From: Gordonia tangerina
GTDB taxonomy: Bacteria > Actinomycetota > Actinomycetes > Mycobacteriales > Mycobacteriaceae
Direction: 5' to 3'
Assembly (NCBI RefSeq): GCF_021556435.1
Contig: NZ_JAKGCU010000004.1
Location: 226,813-290,812 of the forward strand
Length of the DNA stretch: 64,000 bases
The notes under the pieces were generated by a model that worked only from the letters and a program-made list of their open reading frames with translations, ran no database searches and was not told the origin of the DNA. Numbering within the stretch: position 1 is the stretch's first letter; every line of letters starts with the position of its first letter. A program made the translations under genes and the position numbers. Positions 1 to 8,221 of the stretch are shown here, one piece after another.

Positions 1-444
1 GTAGCGCGACGGCAGGTACTGGTAGACGAGGTTCTTCGACTGCCCCCGCTCCTCCGGCGTCATGCCACCGTCACCGGTGGTGGTGGACGTCCCGACCTCC
101 GATGCACCGCGCCCCAACGCTTCCTTGGCCCCGGCCGACAGCGCACCGAAGCTCATTCCGGCGATCGTGACCGGTGTGTCGAGATGCAATGGGTACTTGG
201 CATTTCGGCTACCGAGGACGACATCGGTGTCGCAGCGCTCGCGGTAGCCCTCCAGCGGGTAACGCGACATCGAAGCGCCCAGGAACAGCAGATCATCGAA
301 GTGCGGCAGCTTGCGTTTGGCGCCCCAGCCGCGGATGTCGTAGATGCCGGTGTCGGCGGCCCGCTGGATGGCGGCGATCGTGGTGCGGTCGAAGGTGGCG
401 GACTCGCGCAGCCCGCGCTGTTCGATCGATCGGGTGTCGGTCAT
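1..444 (-). CDS. glxD: FMN-binding glutamate synthase-like subunit (GlxD/MgsC type), 3' part outside window
   Basis: This is the N-terminal 148 codons of a gene that runs off the left edge. The start is the ATG at 444, preceded by GGAGAA. The visible protein begins MTDTRSIEQRGLRE and contains a TIAGMSFGALSAGAKEALGRGA stretch typical of the FMN-binding synthase domain of glutamate synthase-like proteins, where transferred ammonia or amine is condensed reductively. It lies 17 nt after the glxC-like gene as the last visible gene of glnT-glxB-glxC-glxD. By analogy it is either a stand-alone GOGAT-like subunit or the MgsC subunit of N-methylglutamate synthase; these cannot be told apart by eye. 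The catalytic FMN/Fe-S part is not visible. Confidence 0.88.
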   Translation of the reverse strand, partial: MTDTRSIEQRGLRESATFDRTTIAAIQRAADTGIYDIRGWGAKRKLPHFDDLLFLGASMSRYPLEGYRERCDTDVVLGSRNAKYPLHLDTPVTIAGMSFGALSAGAKEALGRGASEVGTSTTTGDGGMTPEERGQSKNLVYQYLPSRY

Positions 445-461
445 GGTGTTCTCCGAAATGC

Positions 462-1154
462 TCAGTACGCTGACGTGTTGTCGGCGTGGAAGTGGTAGAG
501 CTCGCGGGCCGAGCCGTAACGGGTGTAGTCCTTGGGATCGTCATCCTTGAAGCCGGCGGCCTTCAGCAGACCCGCCAATTCGTCGAGGTGCTCGGCACGC
601 ATCGGCTTGGCGACGCAATCCGCGCCGAGCGAGCCGACCTCGCCGCGGACGTAGATGCGGGTCTCGTAGATCGAATCTCCCAGTCCGTCACCGGCATCGC
701 CGCGAACCACCATCCGGCCGGCCTGCGCCATGAAAGCGCTGTTGTGGCCTACGTTGCCGCCGACGACGATGTCGACGCCCTTCATCGAGATGCCGCAGCG
801 CGCCGCCGCGTCACCTTCGACCACCAGGAGGCCGCCGTGCGCGGTGGCACCGGCCGACTGCGACGCGTTGCCCTTGACGACCACGGTGCCGCTCATCATG
901 TTCTCGGCCACACCGGTTCCCGCGTTGCCGTTGATGGTGATCTCGGCCTGCTGGTTCATGCCTGCGGCGTAGTAGCCGACGTGTCCGTTGACGGTGATCT
1001 TGACGGGCGCATTCACGCCCGCGGCGACACTGTGCGCACCGGAGGGATGGTCGATGACGATCTCGCCGCACACGTCATCGTTGTGAAGGGCAGCGTTGAC
1101 CTCGCGGAGCGGTGTGGTGGCGAGATCAAATGTGTTGGAATTCAGCGTGTCCAT
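462..1154 (-). CDS. glxC: GlxC-type glutamate synthase domain-3 (GXGXG) protein
   Basis: A 230-aa protein made almost wholly of a right-handed beta-helix like glutamate synthase domain 3, with repeated Gly-rich turns such as NGHVGYYAAGMN, NGNAGTGVAENM and GGNVGHNSAF between about residues 50 and 165. In glutamate synthase this domain has a structural, linking role; in N-methylglutamate synthase the equivalent subunit is MgsB. Its ATG overlaps the end of the upstream glxB-like gene by 13 nt, implying translational coupling and a complex of GlxB, GlxC and GlxD. I see no catalytic residues of its own. The family call is strong, while the substrate (ammonia or an alkylamine adduct) is inference from neighbours. 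Confidence 0.9.
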   Translation of the reverse strand: MDTLNSNTFDLATTPLREVNAALHNDDVCGEIVIDHPSGAHSVAAGVNAPVKITVNGHVGYYAAGMNQQAEITINGNAGTGVAENMMSGTVVVKGNASQSAGATAHGGLLVVEGDAAARCGISMKGVDIVVGGNVGHNSAFMAQAGRMVVRGDAGDGLGDSIYETRIYVRGEVGSLGADCVAKPMRAEHLDELAGLLKAAGFKDDDPKDYTRYGSARELYHFHADNTSAY

Positions 1155-2050
1155 GCGTAGACCACCTCAGGCTCGGGTTCCCAGATACGTGCATTCTCGA
1201 CGCCGGGCAGGTTCGCCAGCGCGCGGTACTCGCTGGCCATGGCGACCCAGTCGTCGGTTTCGGCGATGACTGCCGGTTTGCAGGCGATGGCGTCGCGCAC
1301 CACGGCGAAGGAATCGTGGTTGGACACCAGCAGGGTGTAGAAGCCGTCGAAGGTGGTGCACACCTCCTTCAGTGCGGTCTCCACGTCCTTGCCCTGTGCG
1401 AGCTGGTGGGCGACGAAGCGGGCGCCTACTTCGGTGTCGTTCTCGCTGTCGAAGGACACCCCTTCGGCACGTAGCTCGCGACGGATGGTGGCGTGGTTGG
1501 AGAACGATCCGTTGTGCACCAGGCACTGCTCGGGCCCGACGGCGAACGGATGCGCACCCGACGGGGTCACCGCCGACTCGGTCGCCATGCGCGTGTGGCC
1601 GACACCTTGCCAACCGCTCGCGCTCGGAAGTCCCCAGGACTGCACCAGATCACGCGGTGCGCCGACACCCTTGAGCACGGTGAGGTCGGCACCGAAACCG
1701 GCGACCAGGGCGGTGGGGTAGACGGCGGTTGCGGCGGTGAGCAGCGTTTCCGAGTCGACGGCGGCTGCGGCGAGGACGAGGGTGTCGTCGACGAGCTGTG
1801 CAGTGACCTCGCTACCCAGCTCCGCGCCGACGGCCGCGGTGGCCGCATCCAGGTCGGCTGCATCCACACCGGTTTCCAGCAGCGACACACATCCGTGGCC
1901 GGCCGGCGACCACGTCGGGTCGCCGTAGATGGCGATGCCGGCCGAGTCCGCGCCGCGGTCCTGCATCTCGCCGAGCATCTGGCCGAGGAGCTCGCCGAGG
2001 CGTGGATGGAGTTCGGGGTTGCGCAGATGCAACCCGACGATTCCGCACAT
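1142..2050 (-). CDS. glxB: Class II glutamine amidotransferase subunit (GlxB/MgsA type)
   Basis: A 302-aa N-terminal-nucleophile amidotransferase. It starts MCGIVGLHLR, so Cys2 becomes the catalytic residue after Met removal. Later motifs fit the GATase II fold: GVGHTRMATES near residue 150 and LVHNGSFSNH near 178. It should hydrolyse the amide of glutamine, or of a gamma-glutamyl-alkylamide, and pass the nitrogen to the FMN subunit. The start ATG at 2050 follows AAGGAAATCACC. It lies 55 nt after the glutamine synthetase-like gene and overlaps glxC. A glutaminase domain as a separate polypeptide is typical of GlxBCD/MgsABC rather than of the fused large subunit of ordinary GOGAT. Confidence 0.9.
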   Translation of the reverse strand: MCGIVGLHLRNPELHPRLGELLGQMLGEMQDRGADSAGIAIYGDPTWSPAGHGCVSLLETGVDAADLDAATAAVGAELGSEVTAQLVDDTLVLAAAAVDSETLLTAATAVYPTALVAGFGADLTVLKGVGAPRDLVQSWGLPSASGWQGVGHTRMATESAVTPSGAHPFAVGPEQCLVHNGSFSNHATIRRELRAEGVSFDSENDTEVGARFVAHQLAQGKDVETALKEVCTTFDGFYTLLVSNHDSFAVVRDAIACKPAVIAETDDWVAMASEYRALANLPGVENARIWEPEPEVVYAWTR

Positions 2051-2105
2051 GGTGATTTCCTTGTCTTTCTCAAACGTTTCTGGCTGGGACCTGCCGGTGA
2101 GGGTT

Positions 2106-3452
2106 CTAGAAGGCGGTCAGGTAGTTGTCGATCTCCCACGGGGACACCGCGGAATGCCACGCGAAGAACTCTTCGCGCTTGAGGCGGGAGAAGTATTCCG
2201 AGACCGGACCACTCGCGCCGTCCTCGATGTCGGGTACGGCGGCGTTGAGCACACCGGTGATCACCGGGTCAGTGTCGAGCGCCTCGACAGCATGCAGCAA
2301 GGTCAGCGGCAATGCGTCGATGTGCTCGGGGCAGCTACCGATCTCGCCCGGGTCGAGGCTGCGCTTGACGCCGTCGAGTCCGGCGCCGAGCGCGGCCGCG
2401 ATGGCCAGGTACGGGTTGGCCGAGCCGTCACCCCCGCGCAACTCAACACGCTGTTCGTCGGGGACCCGCACAAAGTGGGTTCGGTCGTTGCCGCCGTAGG
2501 TGGCGCGACGCGGCGCCCAGGATGCGCCTGACCGGGTGGCCGTAGCCCCGGTTCGCTTGTAGGAGTTGACCGTCGGAGCCATCAGCGCCTGCAGTGCGCA
2601 TGCGTGTTCCAGCACGCCGCCCACGAAACCGTAGGCGGTGGGCGACAATCCGAGTCCGCGCTCGTCCTCGCCGGCCGAGTCGGGAAACACCGGCGCACCG
2701 CCGGAGGTCAGCGACAGATGGAAGTGCAGACCGGAACCGGTACGTTCGGCGAACGGCTTGGGCATAAAGGTGGCGACCATGCCACGCTCGGCCGCCATGG
2801 TCGACAACAGATAGCGCAGGGTGATCACCCGGTCGGCCGTGGTCAATGCCTCGGCGTACTTGAAGTTCTGCTCGAATTGGCCGTTGCCGTCTTCGTGATC
2901 GTTGGCGTAGTTGCTCCAGCCGAGTTGATTCATCGCGGTGGACACCGCGGTCAGGTGGTCGTACATGCGAGTGAGGCCACGGACGTCGTAGCAGGGCTGG
3001 TTCGAGTCGTCGGCGTCATCGGCGGTAACGAGCTCGCCGTCGGCGTTCCGCTTGAGCAGGAAGTACTCGACCTCGGCACCCACCCACGGCTCGAAGCCGG
3101 CGTCGGCAGCCTGCGCGATCAGCGACTTGAGGATGTTGCGCGGCGCGAACGGCCACCGCTTGCCCTCGACATGCGGGTCACAGTGCACGACGGCAAGACC
3201 CTCTTTGATGAACGGGATCGGGGTGAACGAGGCCGGATCGGGAATCGCGATCAGATCGGGGTCCTTGGGTTCCTGTCCGATGGCGCCCACCGCGTAGCCC
3301 GCGAAGCCGACTCCGTCGGTGGCCAGTTCGTCGACGGCCTCTACCGGGACGAGCTTGGCACACGGCTTGCCGCGGAGGTCGACGAACAGAGCCAGGATGA
3401 ACTTCGTCCCCGAGGCCTCGCACAGGTCGGCGAGTTCGTTGCGGTCGGTCAT
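2106..3452 (-). CDS. glnT: Type III glutamine synthetase-like ligase (GlnT; possible gamma-glutamylmethylamide synthetase)
   Basis: A 448-aa ATP-dependent glutamate-amine ligase. The start at 3452 (MTDRNELADL) is preceded by GGAGAA; the frame is open further upstream, but the extra 54 residues look non-coding. Glutamine synthetase signatures are clear: VGAEVEYFLL (metal site), a DHEDGNGQFEQNF block, SGLHFHLS (ATP/metal) and NSYKRTGATATRSGASWAP (glutamate/ATP site) with ELRGGDGSANPYLA near the C terminus. GlnT and GmaS belong to one subgroup. Heading an operon with GlxBCD suggests it charges glutamate with ammonia or an alkylamine for transfer. The HODM genes 8 kb away favour the alkylamine option, but this is inference. 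Confidence 0.88.
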   Translation of the reverse strand: MTDRNELADLCEASGTKFILALFVDLRGKPCAKLVPVEAVDELATDGVGFAGYAVGAIGQEPKDPDLIAIPDPASFTPIPFIKEGLAVVHCDPHVEGKRWPFAPRNILKSLIAQAADAGFEPWVGAEVEYFLLKRNADGELVTADDADDSNQPCYDVRGLTRMYDHLTAVSTAMNQLGWSNYANDHEDGNGQFEQNFKYAEALTTADRVITLRYLLSTMAAERGMVATFMPKPFAERTGSGLHFHLSLTSGGAPVFPDSAGEDERGLGLSPTAYGFVGGVLEHACALQALMAPTVNSYKRTGATATRSGASWAPRRATYGGNDRTHFVRVPDEQRVELRGGDGSANPYLAIAAALGAGLDGVKRSLDPGEIGSCPEHIDALPLTLLHAVEALDTDPVITGVLNAAVPDIEDGASGPVSEYFSRLKREEFFAWHSAVSPWEIDNYLTAF

Positions 3453-3580
3453 GGTGATTCTCCGTCGTGTGGATGTCGAGTTCAGTATGTCCCCTGTTGG
3501 GAAACTTTGTCTACACCGAGTAGACATCTCGATTGTTTCCGCCCGATTACGGAGTCGTGAGTGATGTGTGTCGATACCGT

Positions 3581-4468
3581 TCAGTCGTCGATCCGTTGCG
3601 CCGCACGGAGGCATTCGACGAACCCGTCGACCGCGGGGTTCGCATCATCGGCCGGCCGCGCGATGAGCAGCGCCGTCATCGGCGCGTCGGCGATGGGCCT
3701 GATCACCACGTCGGCTGGACGGAACCGCTCTACCGACGCGGGCAGGATCGAGATGCCCACTCCGGCCGATACCAGCCCGACGACGGTCTCGTGGTGTATT
3801 GCCTCCTGCACCACCAGCGGCTCGGACCCGATGGTGCCGAACAGAGCCCAGATCTGCGCCACATATGCCGGCATCAGGTCACTGGGAAACAGAATCAGCC
3901 GCTCGTCGACGAGCTCATCGACGTCGATGAGCTCGCGCGAGCACAGAGCGTGCTCCGCCGGGAGCACCGCGACCATGGGTTCGGCGAACAGTGATTCGAC
4001 GGTCAGTCCCGGGTCTGCTCCTCCGGATCGAATGAGTCCGACGTCGAGGGAGCCCGCCGCGAGCGCATCGAGTTGCTCGCGAGTTGTCAACGGGGAGAGA
4101 TCTACCCGGACGTCAGGGTGGATCTCACGGGAGATCCGCAGCCCCGGCGGCAGCACGGTCCCGCTCGCCGAACTGACGAAGCCGACCCGAATACGCCCCC
4201 GACGACCCGCCGCATGGTCGCGCACCTCGGTGACCGCATCGTCGAGGTCGGCGAGCAGCAGCTCGACCCGTTCGGCGAACACCGCACCGGCTCCCGTCAA
4301 CTCCACCCGCCGCGTCGTCCGATCGAAGAGGCGGGCACCGACCTCGCGTTCGAGGTCCTTGATGTGCGCCGTCAGCGGCGGCTGGGAAATGTGCAAACGG
4401 GCCGCGGCCCGTCCGAAGTGCAGTTCATCGGCCAGGACACGGAAGTACCGAAGATGACGCAGCTCCAT
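3581..4468 (-). CDS. LysR-family transcriptional regulator
   Basis: A 295-aa LysR-type regulator. The N terminus MELRHLRYFRVLADELHFGR with AAARLHISQPPLTAHIKDLE is a canonical winged helix-turn-helix (residues 1-60); the rest is a periplasmic-binding-like effector domain. The ATG at 4468 is preferred over one 57 nt upstream because family members begin with MELRHLRYF. It is divergent from hutD, with 78 nt between, and lies upstream of and in the same direction as glnT, so it could control either operon. The effector is unknown; an amine or an N-carbamoyl compound would fit the neighbours. Confidence 0.93.
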   Translation of the reverse strand: MELRHLRYFRVLADELHFGRAAARLHISQPPLTAHIKDLEREVGARLFDRTTRRVELTGAGAVFAERVELLLADLDDAVTEVRDHAAGRRGRIRVGFVSSASGTVLPPGLRISREIHPDVRVDLSPLTTREQLDALAAGSLDVGLIRSGGADPGLTVESLFAEPMVAVLPAEHALCSRELIDVDELVDERLILFPSDLMPAYVAQIWALFGTIGSEPLVVQEAIHHETVVGLVSAGVGISILPASVERFRPADVVIRPIADAPMTALLIARPADDANPAVDGFVECLRAAQRIDD

Positions 4469-4546
4469 CCAATTATTCTGTCCAGCGGATAAGTCTTCGT
4501 CAAATACGTATTGGAGTTTTGTCAATGACCGCCGTCTACTGGGGAT
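4469..4546. promoter_or_regulatory. Divergent promoter region between LysR gene and hutD operon
   Basis: This 78-nt intergenic stretch is A+T-rich relative to its surroundings and contains ATACGTAT within CAAATACGTATTGG, a short symmetric sequence of the T-N11-A kind bound by LysR regulators. It must carry promoters for both genes. No convincing -35/-10 pair was picked, so the operator role is inferred from position. Confidence 0.4.
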
Positions 4547-5092
4547 ATGACGATCGTGCGCGCGGCAGACCTTGTCGCCACTCCATGGCGCAATTGCCTC
4601 GGCGTCACCCGACGGATCTCCACCGGCGGACCTCCCGACACCCCGGACTGGACCCTCAGCATCGCCGACATCGCTGTCCCCGGCCGGTTCTCACGGTTCC
4701 CCGGCCTGGATCGAACGGCCGTCGTCGTGGGCGATGAGCCACTCGACCTCACCATCAACGGGGCCGCTCGCACGATCGCATTGCTCGATCGCGTGAGCTT
4801 CGCCGGAGAGGACGTCGTGGACGCCACCCCCACTCGCCGGCCGACGCGTCTGCTCAATCTGATGACCAGGCGCGGCAGGTGCCTCGGGGAACTGTCCCTG
4901 CGCCACATCCGGGGCAGCGTCAGCCCCGGGCCGGACGACGGGATCGCGTGGATGGTACTCGCCGGCCGACTCGTCGTCGGCGAGCACGACCTACGACGCT
5001 GGGACACCGTGTTTCTCGCCGATATCCGTCATGAGATCCGGGGCGCCGCAACTGTCGCCGCCGTCCGACTGCAACCCGAGGAGAACCCATGA
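4547..5092 (+). CDS. hutD: HutD/Ves-family cupin protein
   Basis: A 181-aa protein whose opening, VRAADLVATPWRNCLGVTRR, matches the HutD/Ves signature (usually ..PWKNGGGVTRE..), followed by the WTLSIADIAVPGRFSRFPG block typical of the family. HutD proteins are bicupin-like and of uncertain biochemical role, usually linked to histidine utilisation; here no hut enzyme is next to it. The canonical NGGG is replaced by NCLG. Its stop overlaps the start of the next gene (ATGA at 5089-5092), so it is the first gene of a three-gene operon. Function in this setting is unknown; perhaps a ligand-level modulator. Confidence 0.82.
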   Translation: MTIVRAADLVATPWRNCLGVTRRISTGGPPDTPDWTLSIADIAVPGRFSRFPGLDRTAVVVGDEPLDLTINGAARTIALLDRVSFAGEDVVDATPTRRPTRLLNLMTRRGRCLGELSLRHIRGSVSPGPDDGIAWMVLAGRLVVGEHDLRRWDTVFLADIRHEIRGAATVAAVRLQPEENP

Positions 5093-6342
5093 CCGAGTCC
5101 ATTGCCCGCACGACTGTCGCCCGCACGACCTCGGTGAGCGGCTTGCTGGCCGAGATCGCCGACATCGGCACCGACAGCGCCCGTGGCGGTTACAGCCGTC
5201 CGGTGTACTCCGCTGCCGAGCTCGAGCTTCGAGAATGGTTCATCGCAGCCGCCCGGGCACGATCACTGGACATCGAGCAGGACCGCAACGGCATCATCTG
5301 GGCGTGGTGGAACCCCACCCGGCTCCCCCTCGCCGACGCGGTGGTCACCGGCAGTCACCTCGATTCGGTTCCCGGTGGCGGCGCCTTCGACGGCCCGCTC
5401 GGTGTCGCGTCCGCTCTGGCAGCCATCGACTCCCTGCAGGCCGGTTCGGTGGTGCCCGAGCGTCCCCTCGCGCTGGCGGTCTTCCCCGAGGAGGAGGGCT
5501 CACGCTACGGATTGGCCTGCCTGGGTTCGCAGTTGATGACCGGCGCGGTCACCCCCCAACGGGCTGCCGCGCTCACCGACGCCGACGGCACCACCTTCGC
5601 CGACCTCGCGGCCCGCAACGGACTCGATCCCGCCGGCTTGGGCCGCGACGACGAGCGGCTGTCGCAGATCGGCTGCTTCGTGGAACTGCATGTCGAGCAA
5701 GGACGCGGTCTGATCGACCAGGGCCGCGCCATCGCGATCGGGTCGTCGATTCTCGGCCACGGACGGTGGCGACTATCGTTCAGCGGCCAGGGCAATCACG
5801 CCGGCACCACCCTGATGGACGGGCGTCGCGACCCCATGCTCGCCGCCGCCGCAACGGTTCTGGACGTCCGACGACTCGGCCGGGCCGTCGACGGCGCCCG
5901 GGCCACCGTCGGCAAACTCGATCCGATTCCGGGCGGCAGCAACGTGATCGCGTCACGGGTCGACGTCTGGCTCGACATCCGCCACTCCGACGACGTTGTG
6001 GTGGCCGCGCTGGTCGCCGACATCGCTGCCGTCGCCCGCGAACATGCTGGGGCCGAGGGCTGCTCGATGACGCTGACCGAGGCGTCGATGAGTCCACGGG
6101 TGGACTTCCATCCCGGCCTGCGCGGCCGGCTCTCGGACATCCTGCCCGACGCCCCGATCCTGCCGACCGGCGCCGGACACGACGCCGGCGTTCTCAAAGA
6201 GGAAATCCCCACGGCGATGCTGTTCGTCCGCAACCCCACCGGCATCTCGCACTCCCCCGAAGAGTACGTCGAGGACCCTGACGCCGATGCCGGCGGCGAC
6301 GCCCTCGCCACCGTTCTCGCCAACCTTCTGACCCAGCCCTGA
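5089..6342 (+). CDS. M20-family allantoate/N-carbamoyl-amino-acid amidohydrolase
   Basis: A 417-aa zinc-dependent amidohydrolase of the allantoate amidohydrolase/N-carbamoyl-L-amino-acid hydrolase group. Metal-site motifs: VVTGSHLDSVPGGGAFDGPLG near residues 84-104 (His and Asp ligands), FPEEEGSRYG near 131-140 (Glu-Glu), a later ELHVEQG, and the dimerisation-domain motif GQGNHAGTTLMDGRRDP. Related enzymes hydrolyse N-carbamoyl or ureido bonds and release ammonia and CO2. It is coupled to hutD by a 4-nt overlap and followed 12 nt later by a sarcosine-oxidase-like gene. That order would suit N-carbamoyl-N-alkyl amino acid breakdown, but histidine-pathway use is also known for neighbours of HutD. 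Exact substrate open. Confidence 0.88.
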   Translation: MTESIARTTVARTTSVSGLLAEIADIGTDSARGGYSRPVYSAAELELREWFIAAARARSLDIEQDRNGIIWAWWNPTRLPLADAVVTGSHLDSVPGGGAFDGPLGVASALAAIDSLQAGSVVPERPLALAVFPEEEGSRYGLACLGSQLMTGAVTPQRAAALTDADGTTFADLAARNGLDPAGLGRDDERLSQIGCFVELHVEQGRGLIDQGRAIAIGSSILGHGRWRLSFSGQGNHAGTTLMDGRRDPMLAAAATVLDVRRLGRAVDGARATVGKLDPIPGGSNVIASRVDVWLDIRHSDDVVVAALVADIAAVAREHAGAEGCSMTLTEASMSPRVDFHPGLRGRLSDILPDAPILPTGAGHDAGVLKEEIPTAMLFVRNPTGISHSPEEYVEDPDADAGGDALATVLANLLTQP

Positions 6343-6354
6343 ATCCAGGAGAAA

Positions 6355-7560
6355 GTGAACTCACCCATGACCTCCACCACCACACGTTTCCTCATCGTCG
6401 GCGGCGGCCTCGAAGGCCTCGCCATCGCCTGGTCGCTGGCCGATCAGGGCGAGACCGACGTCCTCGTCGTCGAACGGGACACGCTGTGCTCCGGGATGAC
6501 CGGCAAGTCCAGCGGCGTCGTCCGTTGCCACTACGGCAACCCGTCGCTGGCCGCGATGAGCTGGTACGGCGTCGACATCTTCACCCGCGCCACCGAACTG
6601 TTCGGCGACGACATGGCCTTCCAACAATGCGGCTATGTCGTCGGCGTCGGCGAGAACAACCTCGCGCCACTGCACGCCAACGTCGAGATGATGCAGGGCC
6701 TCGGCATCGATGTGTCGCTCATCGGCCACGACACTATGGCCGAGCTGTGGCCGGGCCTGCACCTCGACGACTTCGCCGCCTTCGCCTATGAGCCGCTCGG
6801 CGGGCGTGGTGAGGCATACATGGCCGGCATGGCGTTCGCTGCCGCGGCCCGCAAGCTCGGAGTGAAGGTACGTCAGTCCACCACGGTGACCGAACTCCTC
6901 CAGGGCGAGAACGGCCGCGTCGTCGGCGCCGCACTTGCCAACGGGGACACCATTCACGCCGACACGGTGATAGTCGCGGCCGGCCCGTGGACCCCCGCGC
7001 TCACCGCACCCGTCGGTGTGCCGGTCGACGTCCGCGCGCAACGGGCACAGCTGGTGCTGGTCGATCAGGGTGAGCCGACGCCGGTCGTGCCGGTGCTGTC
7101 CGACCTGGCAGGCCTGTCCTACATCTGTCGCGAACCCAACGGCGAACTGCTGATGGGGAACTCGGATCACTCTGCGCCGCAGTACATCGATCCGGACAAC
7201 TACATCAACCGCGCCGACGAATCCACCGTCGACAAGATCATCATGAAGGCCGGTCACCGCCTGCCCGACATGCCCGATCCGCGCATCACCAGCAGCTACG
7301 TCGGTGCCTACGATGTGACGCCGGACTACAACCCGATCATCGGCCCCGCGCCGGTCGACGGACTCTTCTTGGCCACCGGATTCTCCGGTCACGGCTTCAA
7401 GATCTCGCCCGCCGTCGGCAAGCTCGTCGCCGATCTGCTGCTCAGCGGTTCGACGACGCTGAAGAACGTCGACCCGCACGACTTCCGGTACTCGCGATTC
7501 GCCGAGGGCGATCTGCTGCTGAGCCTCAATCCCTATGAGGGGGCCGGCGAGATGCGATGA
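6355..7560 (+). CDS. FAD-dependent oxidoreductase, sarcosine oxidase beta/DAO family
   Basis: A 401-aa flavoprotein with an N-terminal dinucleotide-binding motif (LIVGGGLEGLAIAWSL, VVERD) and the C-terminal GFSGHGFKISPAVGKLVADLL block typical of sarcosine oxidase, dimethylglycine oxidase and N-methyl-amino-acid oxidases. It likely oxidises an N-methyl or secondary amino acid, releasing formaldehyde or the imine. The start is uncertain: GTG at 6355 is only about 3 nt from the AGGAGA at 6347, while ATG at 6367 is about 14 nt away. It is the last gene of the hutD operon. As an N-methylglutamate or sarcosine demethylase it would complete the glnT-glxBCD route, although the usual multi-subunit MgdABCD is not seen. 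Confidence 0.87.
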   Translation: MNSPMTSTTTRFLIVGGGLEGLAIAWSLADQGETDVLVVERDTLCSGMTGKSSGVVRCHYGNPSLAAMSWYGVDIFTRATELFGDDMAFQQCGYVVGVGENNLAPLHANVEMMQGLGIDVSLIGHDTMAELWPGLHLDDFAAFAYEPLGGRGEAYMAGMAFAAAARKLGVKVRQSTTVTELLQGENGRVVGAALANGDTIHADTVIVAAGPWTPALTAPVGVPVDVRAQRAQLVLVDQGEPTPVVPVLSDLAGLSYICREPNGELLMGNSDHSAPQYIDPDNYINRADESTVDKIIMKAGHRLPDMPDPRITSSYVGAYDVTPDYNPIIGPAPVDGLFLATGFSGHGFKISPAVGKLVADLLLSGSTTLKNVDPHDFRYSRFAEGDLLLSLNPYEGAGEMR

Positions 7561-7665
7561 GACGGGTCGGGCCGATGTCTCGGCGTCGGCCTGACCTCAC
7601 CCGTCACTGCAGGTGCATTCACAGATCGAGCACGAGCACGACATCGAACGGCACATTGGGCAGAG

Positions 7666-7897
7666 ATGGACCTGCCGGTCGTCAGCCGTGCGGATCTCGC
7701 CAGGATCAACCGCTGGGCGGGAAACTTCTTTCCCGATCTGAACCCGGGAGCCGGTGCGGTACTCGATGCTGACCGCGTTGTCCGGCAAGGGCTTCAAGTT
7801 CTGCCCGGCGTTCGGGGTACTGGCGGCCGACCTGGTCACCGGGAAAAGCAACAATTTCTACAACGCGGGCTTCTCGTTGGGGGCGCAGAGCCGATGA
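7666..7897 (+). pseudogene. Remnant of a monomeric sarcosine/N-methyltryptophan oxidase C terminus
   Basis: Two frames together give a decayed C-terminal end of a SolA/MTOX-type flavoenzyme. From about 7666 one frame reads DLARINRWAGNFFPDLNP; a +1 shift near 7747 moves to the frame reading EPVRYSMLTALSGKGFKF and then CPAFGVLAADLVTGKSNNFY, ending at TGA 7895-7897. The family normally has about 25-30 residues between the VRYSM segment and the SGHGFKF segment, so there is an internal deletion as well as the frameshift. The N-terminal three quarters is absent. It is probably a relic of a second N-methyl amino acid oxidase, placed directly after the intact one. Confidence 0.72.
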
Positions 7898-7919
7898 TGG
7901 AATACTTGGGGGGGCCTAG

Positions 7920-7938
7920 GTAGCACATGAAGTGCTAC
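7920..7938. promoter_or_regulatory. Perfect palindromic operator upstream of vapB
   Basis: GTAGCAC-ATGAA-GTGCTAC has 7-bp arms that match perfectly around a 5-nt spacer, ending 10 nt before the antitoxin ATG at 7949. Type II antitoxins and their toxin complexes usually autorepress through such palindromes, so this is very probably the VapB(C) operator overlapping the promoter. The very short leader suggests a nearly leaderless transcript. Confidence 0.72.
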
Positions 7939-7948
7939 TATTGCTTTC

Positions 7949-8221
7949 ATGACGACCATCGGTATCCGCGAGCTTCGCCAGCATGCCTCTCGCTACCTCG
8001 CGCAGGTCGAAGCGGGCGAAGAGATCTCGATCACCAATCGCGGCAAGACGGTGGCACGACTCGTGCCTGTCTCTACCGAGACCTCCGGACGCGAGGCCTT
8101 GATCAGGGCCGGTGTCCTCACGCCCGCGCGGAGCCCCGGCTCTCTGCACGCCATCAAGGTCGAGGATCTGCCCGTCGGAGACCTGACGTCGGAGCTCGAC
8201 AGCGTGCGCGACGAACGATGA
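7949..8221 (+). CDS. vapB: Antitoxin, Phd/YefM-type (VapB)
   Basis: A 90-aa protein starting MTTIGIRELRQHASRYL with AGEEISITNRGKTVARLVP, the typical Phd/YefM N-terminal DNA-binding fold (residues 1-50). The variable C terminus (LHAIKVEDLPVGDLTSELDS) would wrap the toxin active site. It neutralises the PIN-domain toxin encoded next and represses the operon through the palindrome just upstream. Its TGA overlaps the toxin ATG (8218-8221). The pair sits next to a degraded gene, a common place for small defence or maintenance modules. Confidence 0.9.
   Translation: MTTIGIRELRQHASRYLAQVEAGEEISITNRGKTVARLVPVSTETSGREALIRAGVLTPARSPGSLHAIKVEDLPVGDLTSELDSVRDER

Noticed and set aside
2604..3560. Long plus-strand open frame opposite glnT
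   Set aside because: It lies wholly in the shadow of a clear glutamine synthetase gene and has no domain or ribosome site.
6361..7479. 372-codon minus-strand frame opposite the FAD oxidoreductase
   Set aside because: Antisense frame kept open by high G+C and biased codons; the plus-strand protein has unmistakable motifs.
7597..7854. Cys-rich minus-strand frame (ending CPMCRSMSCSCSICECTCSDG region)
   Set aside because: The Cys cluster falls opposite the decayed oxidase and the GAGCACGAGCACG-like repeats; no ribosome site or family match.
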